Below are positions 43,997-52,575 of a DNA stretch of 64,000 bases, piece after piece. The DNA lies in assembly GCA_900143615.1 (NCBI GenBank), contig FREU01000004.1:371417-435416 (forward strand). The letters run 5' to 3'. The notes below the pieces were generated by a model. It had not been told where the DNA came from. It ran no database searches and saw only the letters and a program-made list of their open reading frames with translations. Positions within the stretch are counted from its first letter, which is position 1, and every line of letters starts with the position of its first letter. This DNA comes from Rhodobacteraceae bacterium Alg231-30. GTDB lineage: Bacteria > Pseudomonadota > Alphaproteobacteria > Rhodobacterales > Rhodobacteraceae. The position numbers and the translations under genes are program-made.

Positions 43997-44404
43997 ATGC
44001 GCCGCTGGGAAGATGTGCACGACATCATCAGAGACGCGTTCACTGACGCTCTCAGCCGCATGCGCTACTGCATTCCCACAACCGACAGCAACCGCGCACG
44101 TTGGCCCGCTCTGGGACTCTGGCGGCAGATCGAGAATGTTGTTAGCAACAATCTGATGCGGGACCGCGCAGGCGTTCTCCCAAAGGATGTGATCCAAGCC
44201 AATCGAACAGCAAAGATACGGGAGTTGGACGCGCAATTAGCTGGCCTCTTTGTGACGCGAGCGGCGATATCCGAAGTGACCGCCGACGAGTTCACCGACT
44301 TTATAGAAAACCATGTTGAAGCCCTAATCCGGCAAACGCAGGAACATCCCGTTCCGATTGCGGATCGGATCACAAAGGCTGGCGCAAAGTATCAATTGCG
44401 GTGA
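43997..44404 (+). CDS. Hypothetical protein or gene fragment
   Basis: 135 aa from the ATG at 43997 (YEMRRWEDVHDII); the open frame extends to 43928 into the recombinase relic. There is no Shine-Dalgarno at either start. The composition (RMRYCIPTTDSNRARWPALGLWRQIENVV, then an acidic-basic helical tail ending ITKAGAKYQLR) looks like genuine protein, probably the 3' part of a gene joined to the relic by rearrangement. I do not recognise a family. Confidence 0.4.
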   Translation: MRRWEDVHDIIRDAFTDALSRMRYCIPTTDSNRARWPALGLWRQIENVVSNNLMRDRAGVLPKDVIQANRTAKIRELDAQLAGLFVTRAAISEVTADEFTDFIENHVEALIRQTQEHPVPIADRITKAGAKYQLR

Positions 44405-44769
44405 CTTTGGGCGCATTGTGGAAGTTCTCTGCGCTCAGCACAAACGGCAGCTATGAGCAGATTGTGACCTTTGCAAAGTCTAGGTGCTTCTGCGAAGCCA
44501 ACATGAGGGCACCGCTTCGGCAATTCACGACCCGCCCACCGTGTTAAAAACCCACATAGTGCAAGGACCGTTGGCAGCGCTCCAAGTGGAGCACAAGTAA
44601 CTTTTTTGCGCCTTGCACATTTCATGAGATGCGGAAAATATCTCTGCCGATTTGCGGAAGTGTTAGACTGTTGCGCAAGTACAGCTTTAAGAATACTGCA
44701 GACCTGTTGTTCTCGTTGCTTAATTTTTGAACCAGTATCCCTGATAAAGCTTACAAAAAGATCCAACGC
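44405..44769. other. Intergenic region, probable degraded sequence
   Basis: No ORF with a start, ribosome binding site and family resemblance. It becomes AT-richer towards the MBOAT gene, whose promoter is presumably within 44690-44760. The frame on the minus strand (44766-44392) has no supporting features. Confidence 0.5.
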
Positions 44770-46182
44770 ATGCTTTTTAATTCACCCGTCTTCATCTTTG
44801 GCTTCTTGCCAATTGTCCTGTGTGGATATTTTCTGGCTGGCAGCAGGCAAAATGCCAACATTAGGCTTGGATGGCTGGCAGCTTGTTCTATATTTTTTTA
44901 CGCTTTCTGGAAAATCGAATATCTTCCAATTTTATTAGCTTCGGTCGGGTTCAATTTTCTAATTGGGAGAAGATTGCAAGCACAATCTTTAAATTACGCC
45001 CATCGTGGTTTGATGACACTTTTGCTTGGGGTCGGTGCGAACTTAGCACTTTTGGGGTACTTTAAATACTTCGACTTCTTCGCCTCCAATGTGAACGCTT
45101 TGGTCGACGCAAACATCCCACATAAATCTTTAGTTTTACCTTTGGCAATCTCATTTTTCACCTTCCAACAAATTGCTTACTTGGTGGATTGTTACCGGGG
45201 GAAAGCCTACCGTAGACCATTCTTGAACTATCTTGTGTTTGTAACATTCTTTCCGCAACTTATCGCAGGACCAATTGTTCACCACAAGGAAATGATGCCG
45301 CAATTCGGCCTTCCATCATCCGGATTTCTTAGATCAAAAAATATCCTAATTGGTAGTATGATATTTTCTTTGGGTCTATTCAAAAAGGTCGTCATTGCTG
45401 ACGGCTTGTCTCCAGTGGTGGAACTTGGGTTTGGTGACCACACCAACATGACGGTTTTGGATGCATGGGCGACGACGCTAGCCTACACTTTTCAGCTATA
45501 TTTTGACTTTAGTGGTTACAGCGATATGGCGCTTGGGATAGCGCGAATGTTTAACATCAAGCTACCGATGAATTTTTTCTCGCCCTATAAAGCGCGGTCG
45601 ATTCAAGATTTTTGGCGTCGTTGGCATATGACTCTTTCAAGGTTCTTAAAGGACTATCTGTATGTTCCTCTGGGCGGCAATCGAAAAGGCAGCGTTCGTA
45701 CTGCCATAAATCTTTTCGTCACGTTTCTACTTGGCGGCCTTTGGCATGGCGCAGGATGGACCTTTGTCATTTGGGGTGCCATTCACGGGGCCGCGCTGGT
45801 GATACACCGTGTTTTCTGTTACGCTGGCCTCTGGCTTCCTCGACCGCTATCGTGGCTCTTGACGTTTACACTCGTGCATTTTGCATGGGTATTTTTTCGC
45901 GCGGACTCCCTATCGCAAGCCTTCGACATCATCAGCACAATGGTTGGAGCCAATCCGAATGCGCCAACACACACGTCGCATGTGGTCATTGTCGACGAAA
46001 AGGCCATGCAGACCTACCTTCTATCCGCTCTGATTGTTGCGTTCTTCTTGCCCAACACCGCGCAATTTGTGAGGGACGTTCGACATCAATGGAAGTCCAT
46101 TTTTGCCGCTGTATCTTGCGGGCTCGCCTGTATGGCAATGGTTACCTCACGTACTGACGTATTTCTCTACTTCAACTTCTAG
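44770..46182 (+). CDS. MBOAT family polysaccharide O-acyltransferase (AlgI-like)
   Basis: 470 aa, about 11-12 membrane segments. LLGGLWHGAGWTFVIWGAIHGAAL carries the conserved MBOAT active-site histidine. FSGYSDMALGIARMFNI and PMNFFSPYKARSIQDFWRRWHMTLSRFLKDYLYVPLGGN are AlgI signatures split here by a few residues. It transfers acetyl groups across the membrane onto an exopolysaccharide. It is visibly AT-richer than its neighbours. It is paired with an AlgX/AlgJ-like gene 10 nt downstream. Confidence 0.92.
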   Translation: MLFNSPVFIFGFLPIVLCGYFLAGSRQNANIRLGWLAACSIFFYAFWKIEYLPILLASVGFNFLIGRRLQAQSLNYAHRGLMTLLLGVGANLALLGYFKYFDFFASNVNALVDANIPHKSLVLPLAISFFTFQQIAYLVDCYRGKAYRRPFLNYLVFVTFFPQLIAGPIVHHKEMMPQFGLPSSGFLRSKNILIGSMIFSLGLFKKVVIADGLSPVVELGFGDHTNMTVLDAWATTLAYTFQLYFDFSGYSDMALGIARMFNIKLPMNFFSPYKARSIQDFWRRWHMTLSRFLKDYLYVPLGGNRKGSVRTAINLFVTFLLGGLWHGAGWTFVIWGAIHGAALVIHRVFCYAGLWLPRPLSWLLTFTLVHFAWVFFRADSLSQAFDIISTMVGANPNAPTHTSHVVIVDEKAMQTYLLSALIVAFFLPNTAQFVRDVRHQWKSIFAAVSCGLACMAMVTSRTDVFLYFNF

Positions 46183-46192
46183 AGGTCAAACA

Positions 46193-47320
46193 ATGTATTC
46201 CAAACGCGTGCGATTGTTTTTCGTTGTCTTCATGTTGATCTTTTTAAGTGTGCCAATAGCGAATTTTGCCTTTAGGATTGTGAATAGAGCGTCTCCTGAA
46301 TACGTGAATATTTTCGAGGCATTTAAATCACAATGGTCTCTTGATTTACTAGAGGGAAACCTCGCTTTGACATTGCTGCAGTGCTGTGAGCGCTCACTTC
46401 ATCCAGAAATGACAGTTGTCGGTCAGGATGGCTATTTCTTCTTGGGTAACCGTTACAATAAGGTACTGGATCGATCGGTCGGTACGAAAAACGCCTCTCC
46501 GAAAGAAATTTCCTTGTTAACAAAAAGCGCGGAACAACTCATGAACCTGGTTCGGGCCTATGATGGAACAATGGCATTTGTTATAGCACCTAACAAACAT
46601 TCGATTTATCCAGAAAAGCTTCCCGCTGATTTAAACGTTCCAGATCGGACACAAACGGACGACATAATTGAGGCTTTGCAAAATCGGGATGTGCCCACTC
46701 TTGACCTGCGTCAACCGTTACGGGCAGCGAAAGAAAAAGGTCAAGTCTATGAATTGACAGGTACGCATTGGACGCGGTCTGGAGGCGCTCTCGCCTATGA
46801 AAAGACAATGGCTTTTTTGTCCGAACGGTTGCAACCCGAGCTCCAGATCGTGGACTATGAATTGAACGAAGTTGTGGGGCCCAGTCTTGGGCTCATGAAA
46901 TTTCTGAAAGTTAATACGTTTTCGGGTTTTAACACCGACGTAGAGCACCAACTTACAATACCTTTGAAAAAGGTGTGCATTGCTACCACCCCCTACTTGA
47001 ACCAAGATCTTGGCCCGTGCCTATTAAAAGAAAACTATGAAGCCTCAGTAACAGCACCGAAAACAGCTTTGATCAAATCAGAGACCGAGACAGCTCCAAA
47101 TGATCTAAAAGTCTTAATGCTATGCGATTCATTTTGCACTGCTCCCTCCACGCTTTGGAATGCTTCTTTTAGCGAGGTGCATAGAGCCCATTGGGATCAC
47201 CTGAGCGACGCTACATTGGAAGCCTACATCGAGAATGTGAGGCCAGATCTCGTTATACTTCAGATAGCCGAAAGGAACTTAGATAGTTGGCGATTTCATA
47301 TCAAAAAAGACCTTTTCTAG
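46193..47320 (+). CDS. AlgX/AlgJ-like SGNH-type acetyltransferase
   Basis: 375 aa from the ATG at 46193 (AGAGGT upstream); the longer frame overlaps the MBOAT gene. An N-terminal membrane anchor (LFFVVFMLIFLSVPIANFAF) precedes a periplasmic domain. GQDGYFFLGNRYN corresponds to the G-DGWLF entry of AlgX-like proteins, THWTRSGGALAYEK holds the catalytic His, and LCDSFCTAP the probable nucleophilic Ser. It would complete O-acetylation of a polysaccharide with the MBOAT partner. No polymerase genes are nearby. Confidence 0.82.
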   Translation: MYSKRVRLFFVVFMLIFLSVPIANFAFRIVNRASPEYVNIFEAFKSQWSLDLLEGNLALTLLQCCERSLHPEMTVVGQDGYFFLGNRYNKVLDRSVGTKNASPKEISLLTKSAEQLMNLVRAYDGTMAFVIAPNKHSIYPEKLPADLNVPDRTQTDDIIEALQNRDVPTLDLRQPLRAAKEKGQVYELTGTHWTRSGGALAYEKTMAFLSERLQPELQIVDYELNEVVGPSLGLMKFLKVNTFSGFNTDVEHQLTIPLKKVCIATTPYLNQDLGPCLLKENYEASVTAPKTALIKSETETAPNDLKVLMLCDSFCTAPSTLWNASFSEVHRAHWDHLSDATLEAYIENVRPDLVILQIAERNLDSWRFHIKKDLF

Positions 47321-47873
47321 ACTCAAGTAAGTAAAGCCGCTTCCCTTTAACCCTACTGTTATACGTAGTTGCCCTCTTCTTTCACCACTTCCCAGCTTCG
47401 CCCCAGACGGGCCCGCAACTCAGAACAACCCTGCTGCAAACGTGGTCGAGTATCGCTTCTAGCTTTAAGGGCTCGCCTCGAGGCCTTTGAAACCGAATTT
47501 GAATGACTGTTTTATCGTACTCAAGTTTGAAATCATTTTTGCTTCGGGCTGGCATGCGACATTAGACGGGTTTTGGACCAGCTGCAGCTTTTGGCCGCTA
47601 GCTGCTCTGTCGCTTTTCTGCCACACCTCGACTTCGCCCCGCTTGCTTCCATAGTGTTTCCACGCGGAAACCGAGAACGCAAAAAGCCACCCAAGGGTGG
47701 CTGTTAATCTGTTGTATTTACTGCTTTTTTGGTTGCGAAATCTTGATACCACCGAAAGTTGCAAAACTGGCAAGCATTTCAGAGATGTTCAAAATTGATA
47801 GAGAAAGCGCTTATTCTGGAGATTCTTAGCCGTTGCCAAGTATATCAAATATGCTCGTAGGAAACCGAAGTTG
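47321..47873. other. 553-nt intergenic region between convergent genes
   Basis: No supported gene. A minus-strand stretch (47455-47360) reads QQGCSELRARLGRSWEVVKEEGNYV then stop and may be a gene relic, but has no start or upstream continuation. The terminator for the catabolic operon lies within (47681-47702). Confidence 0.5.
47681..47702 (-). terminator. Rho-independent terminator of the minus-strand catabolic locus
   Basis: On the minus strand AGCCACC-CTTG-GGTGGCT is followed by TTTT. It lies 170 nt beyond the stop of the RraA-like gene, the last gene of the 14-gene run. Confidence 0.75.
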
Positions 47874-48569
47874 TCACGTTCTCGCCTTTTCAAACGCCGC
47901 CCATGACTTCTCAAACTCCTGAAAATCAAATCCTTCCCTCCTGGCAGGCTCAAGAACAAGTCTCTCAGTCTCCAATAGTTGTTGTATCGCGCCTTGCAAC
48001 GATGGAACCACCTGTTCGGGGATAACCACAGCGCCATGACGATCAGCATGCACGAGGTCACCCTCGGTCACGATAAGCCCGAAAACCTCGACCGGAACTC
48101 CAATTTCACGAACATGCACAAAGCCATGGCTTGGCCCGATAGACCCTGCGACGACCGGAAACCCATCGGGAAGATCACCAAGGTCTCGCATCACGCCATT
48201 GGTCAACGCGCCCACTATGCCAAACCCTTTGTGGACAGTTGTATTGATCTCTCCCCAATAAGCGCCAACACAGTTGGGATAATCAATATCCTCAACCACC
48301 GTTACAGCAGGCCCCGGAGCCTCGGCCATATGGCGGTAGTAGGCCATGCGCCGTTCCTTCAGCACATCTGCGGACTCGCTAGGCGGGTTCAGTGCCGCTA
48401 TTTTTGCGGTGCGCGCATAGCCCACGATGGGCGGTCCATCAGGCGCTGAACACAGCATTGTCTCGCGCGTGAATTGCGAAAAACCACGTTTGCCCTGCGC
48501 AACTTCAATGGCGTTACAAACGGTAGGTGTGTCCACCGACTTTAAAAGTTCTAGCAAATCATTATTCAT
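47874..48569 (-). CDS. RraA-like / 4-hydroxy-4-methyl-2-oxoglutarate aldolase family protein
   Basis: 231 aa. GFGIVGALTNGVMRDLGDLPDGFPV and the GDLVHADRHGAVVIPE segment (Asp-metal motif and conserved HGV) match the RraA/HMG aldolase fold. Members either cleave 4-hydroxy-4-methyl-2-oxoglutarate or oxaloacetate to pyruvate with a divalent metal, or act as RNase E inhibitors. In a catabolic operon the aldolase or decarboxylase role is more likely. Its start overlaps the hydrolase stop by 4 nt. Last gene of the operon. Confidence 0.85.
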   Translation of the reverse strand: MNNDLLELLKSVDTPTVCNAIEVAQGKRGFSQFTRETMLCSAPDGPPIVGYARTAKIAALNPPSESADVLKERRMAYYRHMAEAPGPAVTVVEDIDYPNCVGAYWGEINTTVHKGFGIVGALTNGVMRDLGDLPDGFPVVAGSIGPSHGFVHVREIGVPVEVFGLIVTEGDLVHADRHGAVVIPEQVVPSLQGAIQQLLETERLVLEPARREGFDFQEFEKSWAAFEKART

Positions 48570-49261
48570 AAGGCCTCCAACCAGCGTTCAAGAGCCGCTG
48601 TTGTAATTTCGGGTTGTTCCAAAGTTGGTAGATGGCCCGCATTTTCGACAATCTGAAGTGTACTGTCTGCAATGAGATCATGCATCAAAAGGTGTCGATC
48701 AACAGGGCACAAAACATCCTCTCGGCCACAAAGAACCAACGATGGTCCATCAAAGCGGCGCAGTGTTTCTGTTTGATCTATTCGATCACGTAAGGCTATG
48801 GATTGGCTCACAAAAAAATCTTTTCCCAAACCGATCGCCATTGCCATACAAAGGTCAAGAACAGCACCTTGGTTCGGGCCATCCGCAAGGTATTTCGGCT
48901 TCATGTCTTCACGAAAGACGCGCTTCAAATCTCCAGCCTGAGCCGCAGAAATCTGCGCGGCCCGGCCCTCTTGCACCTCGCGGGCTTCGGCAAGTGGATT
49001 GGTGTCCATCAAAGCCAATCCGACCACCCGATCCGGTGCTAGGCGCAACACTTCCATCGCGATGATCCCTCCCATCGACAATCCTGCCAAGGCAAATCTC
49101 TCCGGTGCCCAGCGCAACACATCCTCGGCGATTGCAGTCATCGTGCGGTGCCGCCCAATTGGCACCGACATCATGGGAAACCGTCCAGAAAGCTGGGCGA
49201 ACTGATGTTGAAACAGGCGGGCGTCACACATCATTCCCGGGATAAAGACTGTGGGGGTCAT
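48566..49261 (-). CDS. Alpha/beta hydrolase
   Basis: 231 aa. FIPGMMCDARLF is the oxyanion region, LAGLSMGGIIAMEV the nucleophile elbow (Ser), CGREDVLCPV the Asp and NAGHLPTLEQP the His. Small monomeric hydrolase of the esterase/lactonase/C-C-hydrolase type, lid region short. It overlaps both neighbours by 4 nt, so it acts in the same pathway, perhaps on an ester or lactone intermediate. Confidence 0.88.
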   Translation of the reverse strand: MTPTVFIPGMMCDARLFQHQFAQLSGRFPMMSVPIGRHRTMTAIAEDVLRWAPERFALAGLSMGGIIAMEVLRLAPDRVVGLALMDTNPLAEAREVQEGRAAQISAAQAGDLKRVFREDMKPKYLADGPNQGAVLDLCMAMAIGLGKDFFVSQSIALRDRIDQTETLRRFDGPSLVLCGREDVLCPVDRHLLMHDLIADSTLQIVENAGHLPTLEQPEITTAALERWLEAL

Positions 49262-50382
49262 CTCACTGACGCCGCCCCCTCTGCGAGAGCTGCAAGTTTG
49301 GCATAGGCAATGTCGGGATCGACTGCACCAAATCCGGCAAAGGTGCCAAAGCCGCAGTCGCTGCCAGCCATCACACGATCCGATCCTACAATTTCAACAA
49401 ACCTTTCAATGCGTTGGGACACTAAAGCCGGATGCTCAACGAAATTGGTAGTCGTATCAACCACACCCGGGACCAGAATTTTGTCGTCTGGGATCTCGTG
49501 TTTTCGATCTCGAAACACTGTCCATTCATGTGCGTGTCGCGGGTTAGAAGTTTCAAACAAAACATAACGTGACTTGGTGGACATCAGCGTCGAAAACACC
49601 TTGTCCATCGGGATGTCACAACAATGCGGGCCTTCGTAGTTTCCCCAACAAATATGGACCCTTACGCGTTCTTGGGGTACATTCTGAAGTGCATGGTTGA
49701 GTGCTTCGACATGCATGTCGGCAATTTTGATGAACTCGGCATCGCTTAAATCGGTGAACAACATATGACGGGACAGGGCGAGATCGGGGCAATCAAGCTG
49801 CAAGTCCAACCCGTTGGCGACGATGGTTTCGTATTCCTTTTTCATCGCATCGGCTAATGCGGCCAGATAAGCCTCGCGGGAGGCATAGTGATCGTTCTGC
49901 AAAAACAGGGAGATCACCCCTGGTGACGCGGCATTCATGAAACCCTGCTCTACTCCATGATTGGCCATGGCTGACTTTAAGTTGTTGATATCTTTCATCA
50001 ACTCGTCCTGCCCTTTAGACGTCACATCGCCGGTACATTTGGGGCGGGCGTATTGAGGAGTGCCACCGTCATCCGCCAGACGTTGCAAAAAGCTCGGGAA
50101 CATTTTCAGGTCGGCAGGCGCGTTGCGGTCGCTGTCTCCCGAAAAGCCTGTGTAGCGGTCTTTTACATAGGTCGCGTAAGAAATTTTGCTTGTTTCGCCG
50201 TCACTTACGATATCGACACCTGCCGCCACCTGTTTGCGGACGGTTTCATCCACCGCCGCGGTCATGGCAGCATCAAAATCGGTTTGATCAAAGGGTGTTT
50301 CATTTTCGCGTGCGAAGATGAAATCCACCACTTTTTGGCTCCGCGGCAGGCTGCCGACGTGGGTCGTTAATATCTTGCTCAT
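49258..50382 (-). CDS. MetE C-terminal-like (cobalamin-independent methionine synthase II family) protein
   Basis: 374 aa, one barrel domain only. THVGSLPRS opens the MetE-type TIM barrel. Zinc ligands are conserved: HIC (His and Cys in VRVHICWGNYEG), Glu in FETSN, and Cys in SDCGFGTF. Single-barrel relatives include epoxyalkane:coenzyme M transferase and putative methyl- or thiol-transferring enzymes; without the N-terminal barrel it is unlikely to be a folate-dependent methionine synthase. The ATG is 13 nt from a triple repeat (50396-50437). Confidence 0.85.
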   Translation of the reverse strand: MSKILTTHVGSLPRSQKVVDFIFARENETPFDQTDFDAAMTAAVDETVRKQVAAGVDIVSDGETSKISYATYVKDRYTGFSGDSDRNAPADLKMFPSFLQRLADDGGTPQYARPKCTGDVTSKGQDELMKDINNLKSAMANHGVEQGFMNAASPGVISLFLQNDHYASREAYLAALADAMKKEYETIVANGLDLQLDCPDLALSRHMLFTDLSDAEFIKIADMHVEALNHALQNVPQERVRVHICWGNYEGPHCCDIPMDKVFSTLMSTKSRYVLFETSNPRHAHEWTVFRDRKHEIPDDKILVPGVVDTTTNFVEHPALVSQRIERFVEIVGSDRVMAGSDCGFGTFAGFGAVDPDIAYAKLAALAEGAASVR

Positions 50383-50395
50383 GGTGCCAAATCTC

Positions 50396-50437
50396 CTGTC
50401 TGTATCGCGTCGGTACTACGTCGGTATTGCGACGGTG
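50396..50437 (+). repeat. 11-bp triple repeat, copy 3
   Basis: CTGTCT, then GTATCGCGTCG, GTACTACGTCG and GTATTGCGACG, then GTG. It fills most of the gap between the cupin and MetE-like genes of the catabolic run and ends next to the MetE-like ribosome binding site. Confidence 0.85.
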
Positions 50438-50457
50438 CAAATTTCGCCTTTTCTCCG

Positions 50458-51423
50458 TTAACTTTTCCAAGTCAGCCCAGCTGGATCACCTGTTCCTGTG
50501 ATCTGATACAGGGCTGCCTCACCCGTCATCGACGGAGCCATTTTGTGACCTAGACCTTCGGGGACTGACATCGTGTCGCCAGGGGCAAGAGTTGTCTCGC
50601 CGCCGTCCCATGTGACTTTCCAATGACCGGTAACCGGCATTAATACCGATGGGTGCGCAAACTGCGACGCCGCGTTCGCAGCAGACCCGCGGGTGATGAA
50701 ATTCACTTCAAATCCCGGCTTGTCACGTAGAACACCTGTCTCGCCGATCACCAGCGCAGGAGTGCGGTCTGACAAGGCCATGAGATCCCAGTAGCGGGCC
50801 ACATGGTTGGGCAAGACCTGCGCTGTTGTCGGCTCGCCACGCTTGGCCAACTCTTCTGTGTCCATCACCGGCATCGGGCTCACCCCCTCAGGCAAGGTTG
50901 CGCCTTGCTTGGTATCATACAGCTTGCCTGTTTCGGCCAAGACAAGACCATGCTCAGCGGCGTCCTCGATCACCTGAGGAGCCCACATCACACCGCCTCC
51001 AGCATCATCGCCGCCAAGGATCGCCATGATCATTCCGTAGTCCGTACCAATGTTTTCAAATCCGCGAAAAATGCCCGTCGGAATGTTGAAGATGTCCCCC
51101 TTTTCCAACACCACCTCGCCGGCGTCGCCATAGCGCCCCCAGAAGAAACGCCAGCGGCCTGATAGAACAAAAAAGGCCTCTGCAGTGCGGTGGTCGTGCA
51201 GCGAGTTGCGACATTTGGGCGGTTGGCCTGCCGCGCCGATGTTGAAACCATGTGGGATCGTGATGTGAACGTGTTGGTCGGCACTTTCAGACACACCGCC
51301 ACCAATAATGGTGAAGTTTTCTTTTTGATCGCTGCCCGGCGTGTGGGCGTCAATGAAGGCGGTCTTGCAAGGTTGCAGTTCGCCGTAACGAACGATGCGG
51401 GCTTCTATGTCGTGTTGTGTCAT
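50458..51423 (-). CDS. Double-cupin protein
   Basis: 321 aa from the second ATG at 51423; the first (51432) directly abuts AAAAGG, so would have no spacing. Two cupin domains: ~65-150 (LHDHRTAEAFFVLSGRWRFFWG with metal-type His/Glu residues) and ~230-315 (FAHPSVLMPVTGHWKVTW with APGDTMSVPEG). The layout recalls gentisate-dioxygenase-like bicupins, but no specific activity can be assigned. It is part of the minus-strand catabolic run. Confidence 0.82.
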   Translation of the reverse strand: MTQHDIEARIVRYGELQPCKTAFIDAHTPGSDQKENFTIIGGGVSESADQHVHITIPHGFNIGAAGQPPKCRNSLHDHRTAEAFFVLSGRWRFFWGRYGDAGEVVLEKGDIFNIPTGIFRGFENIGTDYGMIMAILGGDDAGGGVMWAPQVIEDAAEHGLVLAETGKLYDTKQGATLPEGVSPMPVMDTEELAKRGEPTTAQVLPNHVARYWDLMALSDRTPALVIGETGVLRDKPGFEVNFITRGSAANAASQFAHPSVLMPVTGHWKVTWDGGETTLAPGDTMSVPEGLGHKMAPSMTGEAALYQITGTGDPAGLTWKS

Positions 51424-51580
51424 CTGGGTCATCCTTTTGGTGTTGTGGTTTCAATGCAAGAAATCACAACGGACCCCGGCGGGCGGTTGTTCAGACGTCG
51501 GGCGCGCAAAGCGGCGCGGTGCGCGTGAAAGCGCTGTGCAGATCGCGAGCTGCACAAAGGGCGATATGTATGCGGGGCGA

Positions 51581-52570
51581 TCATCCCTGCCCTGTTTGCA
51601 TCAGGATTTGTTTCCAAACCGAGGTTTCATCAAAGAGAGAATATTCACGGCGTACTTTGGGTTGGTCCGAAATCAACGCACCAAAATCAGCGTGGCTGAT
51701 ACCTAGGACATATACCTCGGCACCGGTTGGTGCACCAAAAGCACCCCAGCCTTCGTGTTTGCCCCAAAGGGACCAACGGATCGCAGCGCGAGGCGGCATC
51801 ATCGGATCATCGCGCCCGATTTGATGCTCGATCTTGAATTCCGCGTTGGGGAAACTGGCGCGCAGGCTCATCCAGAACCGATCCACTGCGTCCCAGCCAT
51901 GACCTGTCACGCCGCCCACATATTCGGACTGCACAGCGCGGTCATAGTCCGTTTTGATCGCAGCGATATCTGCGCTCATGAGACGCGTTAGAATGTCGGC
52001 ATATCGCTTGCCCCATTCATTGTCGTTGCCTTTGCTTTTGTAAGGGCCCGGCTGGTCGATATGCGGTGTCAGCGGCTTTACGCAGTTGGCAACGCCACCT
52101 TCTGCCTCAATCAGATTGGCGGCATAGTCTTTTGGATCCCACCCCATCTGACGCACAATCGCGCCCTGATCGCGGATCAGCCATTCGTCGTTGATTTGAT
52201 TATTGATCGCATGACAGTCCGCCATGATGCGATAGTGCAATTGTTTGCCGGACGCTTTGCCGTAAACCCCGTCTGCCATATGGGTGGCCGTCGACAAGAT
52301 GCGGTGGCTGGAGAGCATGCCGTCCTCGGGGGTGCCAGACCAGATAACATCTTCGCCGAGAAGTTGTCGGTCTGGAAATTCCGCCAAGGTGGCCATAGTC
52401 GCACCGATGACGTTTTTATTGCCCAGCACGACAGAGCCCGGCGAGCGCACCACGATGTCGTCGCTGTAATAATGGTGCAAAGTGGCGATGCCGCGATCTT
52501 CCCAAATCTCCTTGGTGATGCCGACGATATAGTCGGGGAAATCTTGAAACTTCGGGTCAAAGCCTTGCAT
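51581..52570 (-). CDS. Two-domain SnoaL/NTF2-like protein (paralogue A)
   Basis: 329 aa. Residues ~15-150 and ~190-310 are each alpha+beta barrels of the SnoaL/NTF2 type (NDEWLIRDQGAIVRQMGWDP; FWMSLRASFPNAEFKIEHQIG). Members are polyketide cyclases, dehydratases or hydrolases of small ligands. It is the most divergent of the paralogues here and lacks the C-terminal NW-x3-D and Q-x-GVD signature of the others. It follows the LacI gene by 5 nt. Confidence 0.75.
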   Translation of the reverse strand: MQGFDPKFQDFPDYIVGITKEIWEDRGIATLHHYYSDDIVVRSPGSVVLGNKNVIGATMATLAEFPDRQLLGEDVIWSGTPEDGMLSSHRILSTATHMADGVYGKASGKQLHYRIMADCHAINNQINDEWLIRDQGAIVRQMGWDPKDYAANLIEAEGGVANCVKPLTPHIDQPGPYKSKGNDNEWGKRYADILTRLMSADIAAIKTDYDRAVQSEYVGGVTGHGWDAVDRFWMSLRASFPNAEFKIEHQIGRDDPMMPPRAAIRWSLWGKHEGWGAFGAPTGAEVYVLGISHADFGALISDQPKVRREYSLFDETSVWKQILMQTGQG

Positions 52571-52575
52571 GGGGG

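Noticed and set aside
44392..44766. Minus-strand ORF of 124 codons
   Set aside because: No start signal, no recognisable family, and cysteine/arginine-rich composition typical of non-coding DNA.
47465..47773. Minus-strand ORF of 102 codons after the RraA-like gene
   Set aside because: It spans the operon terminator and has no ribosome binding site or homology.
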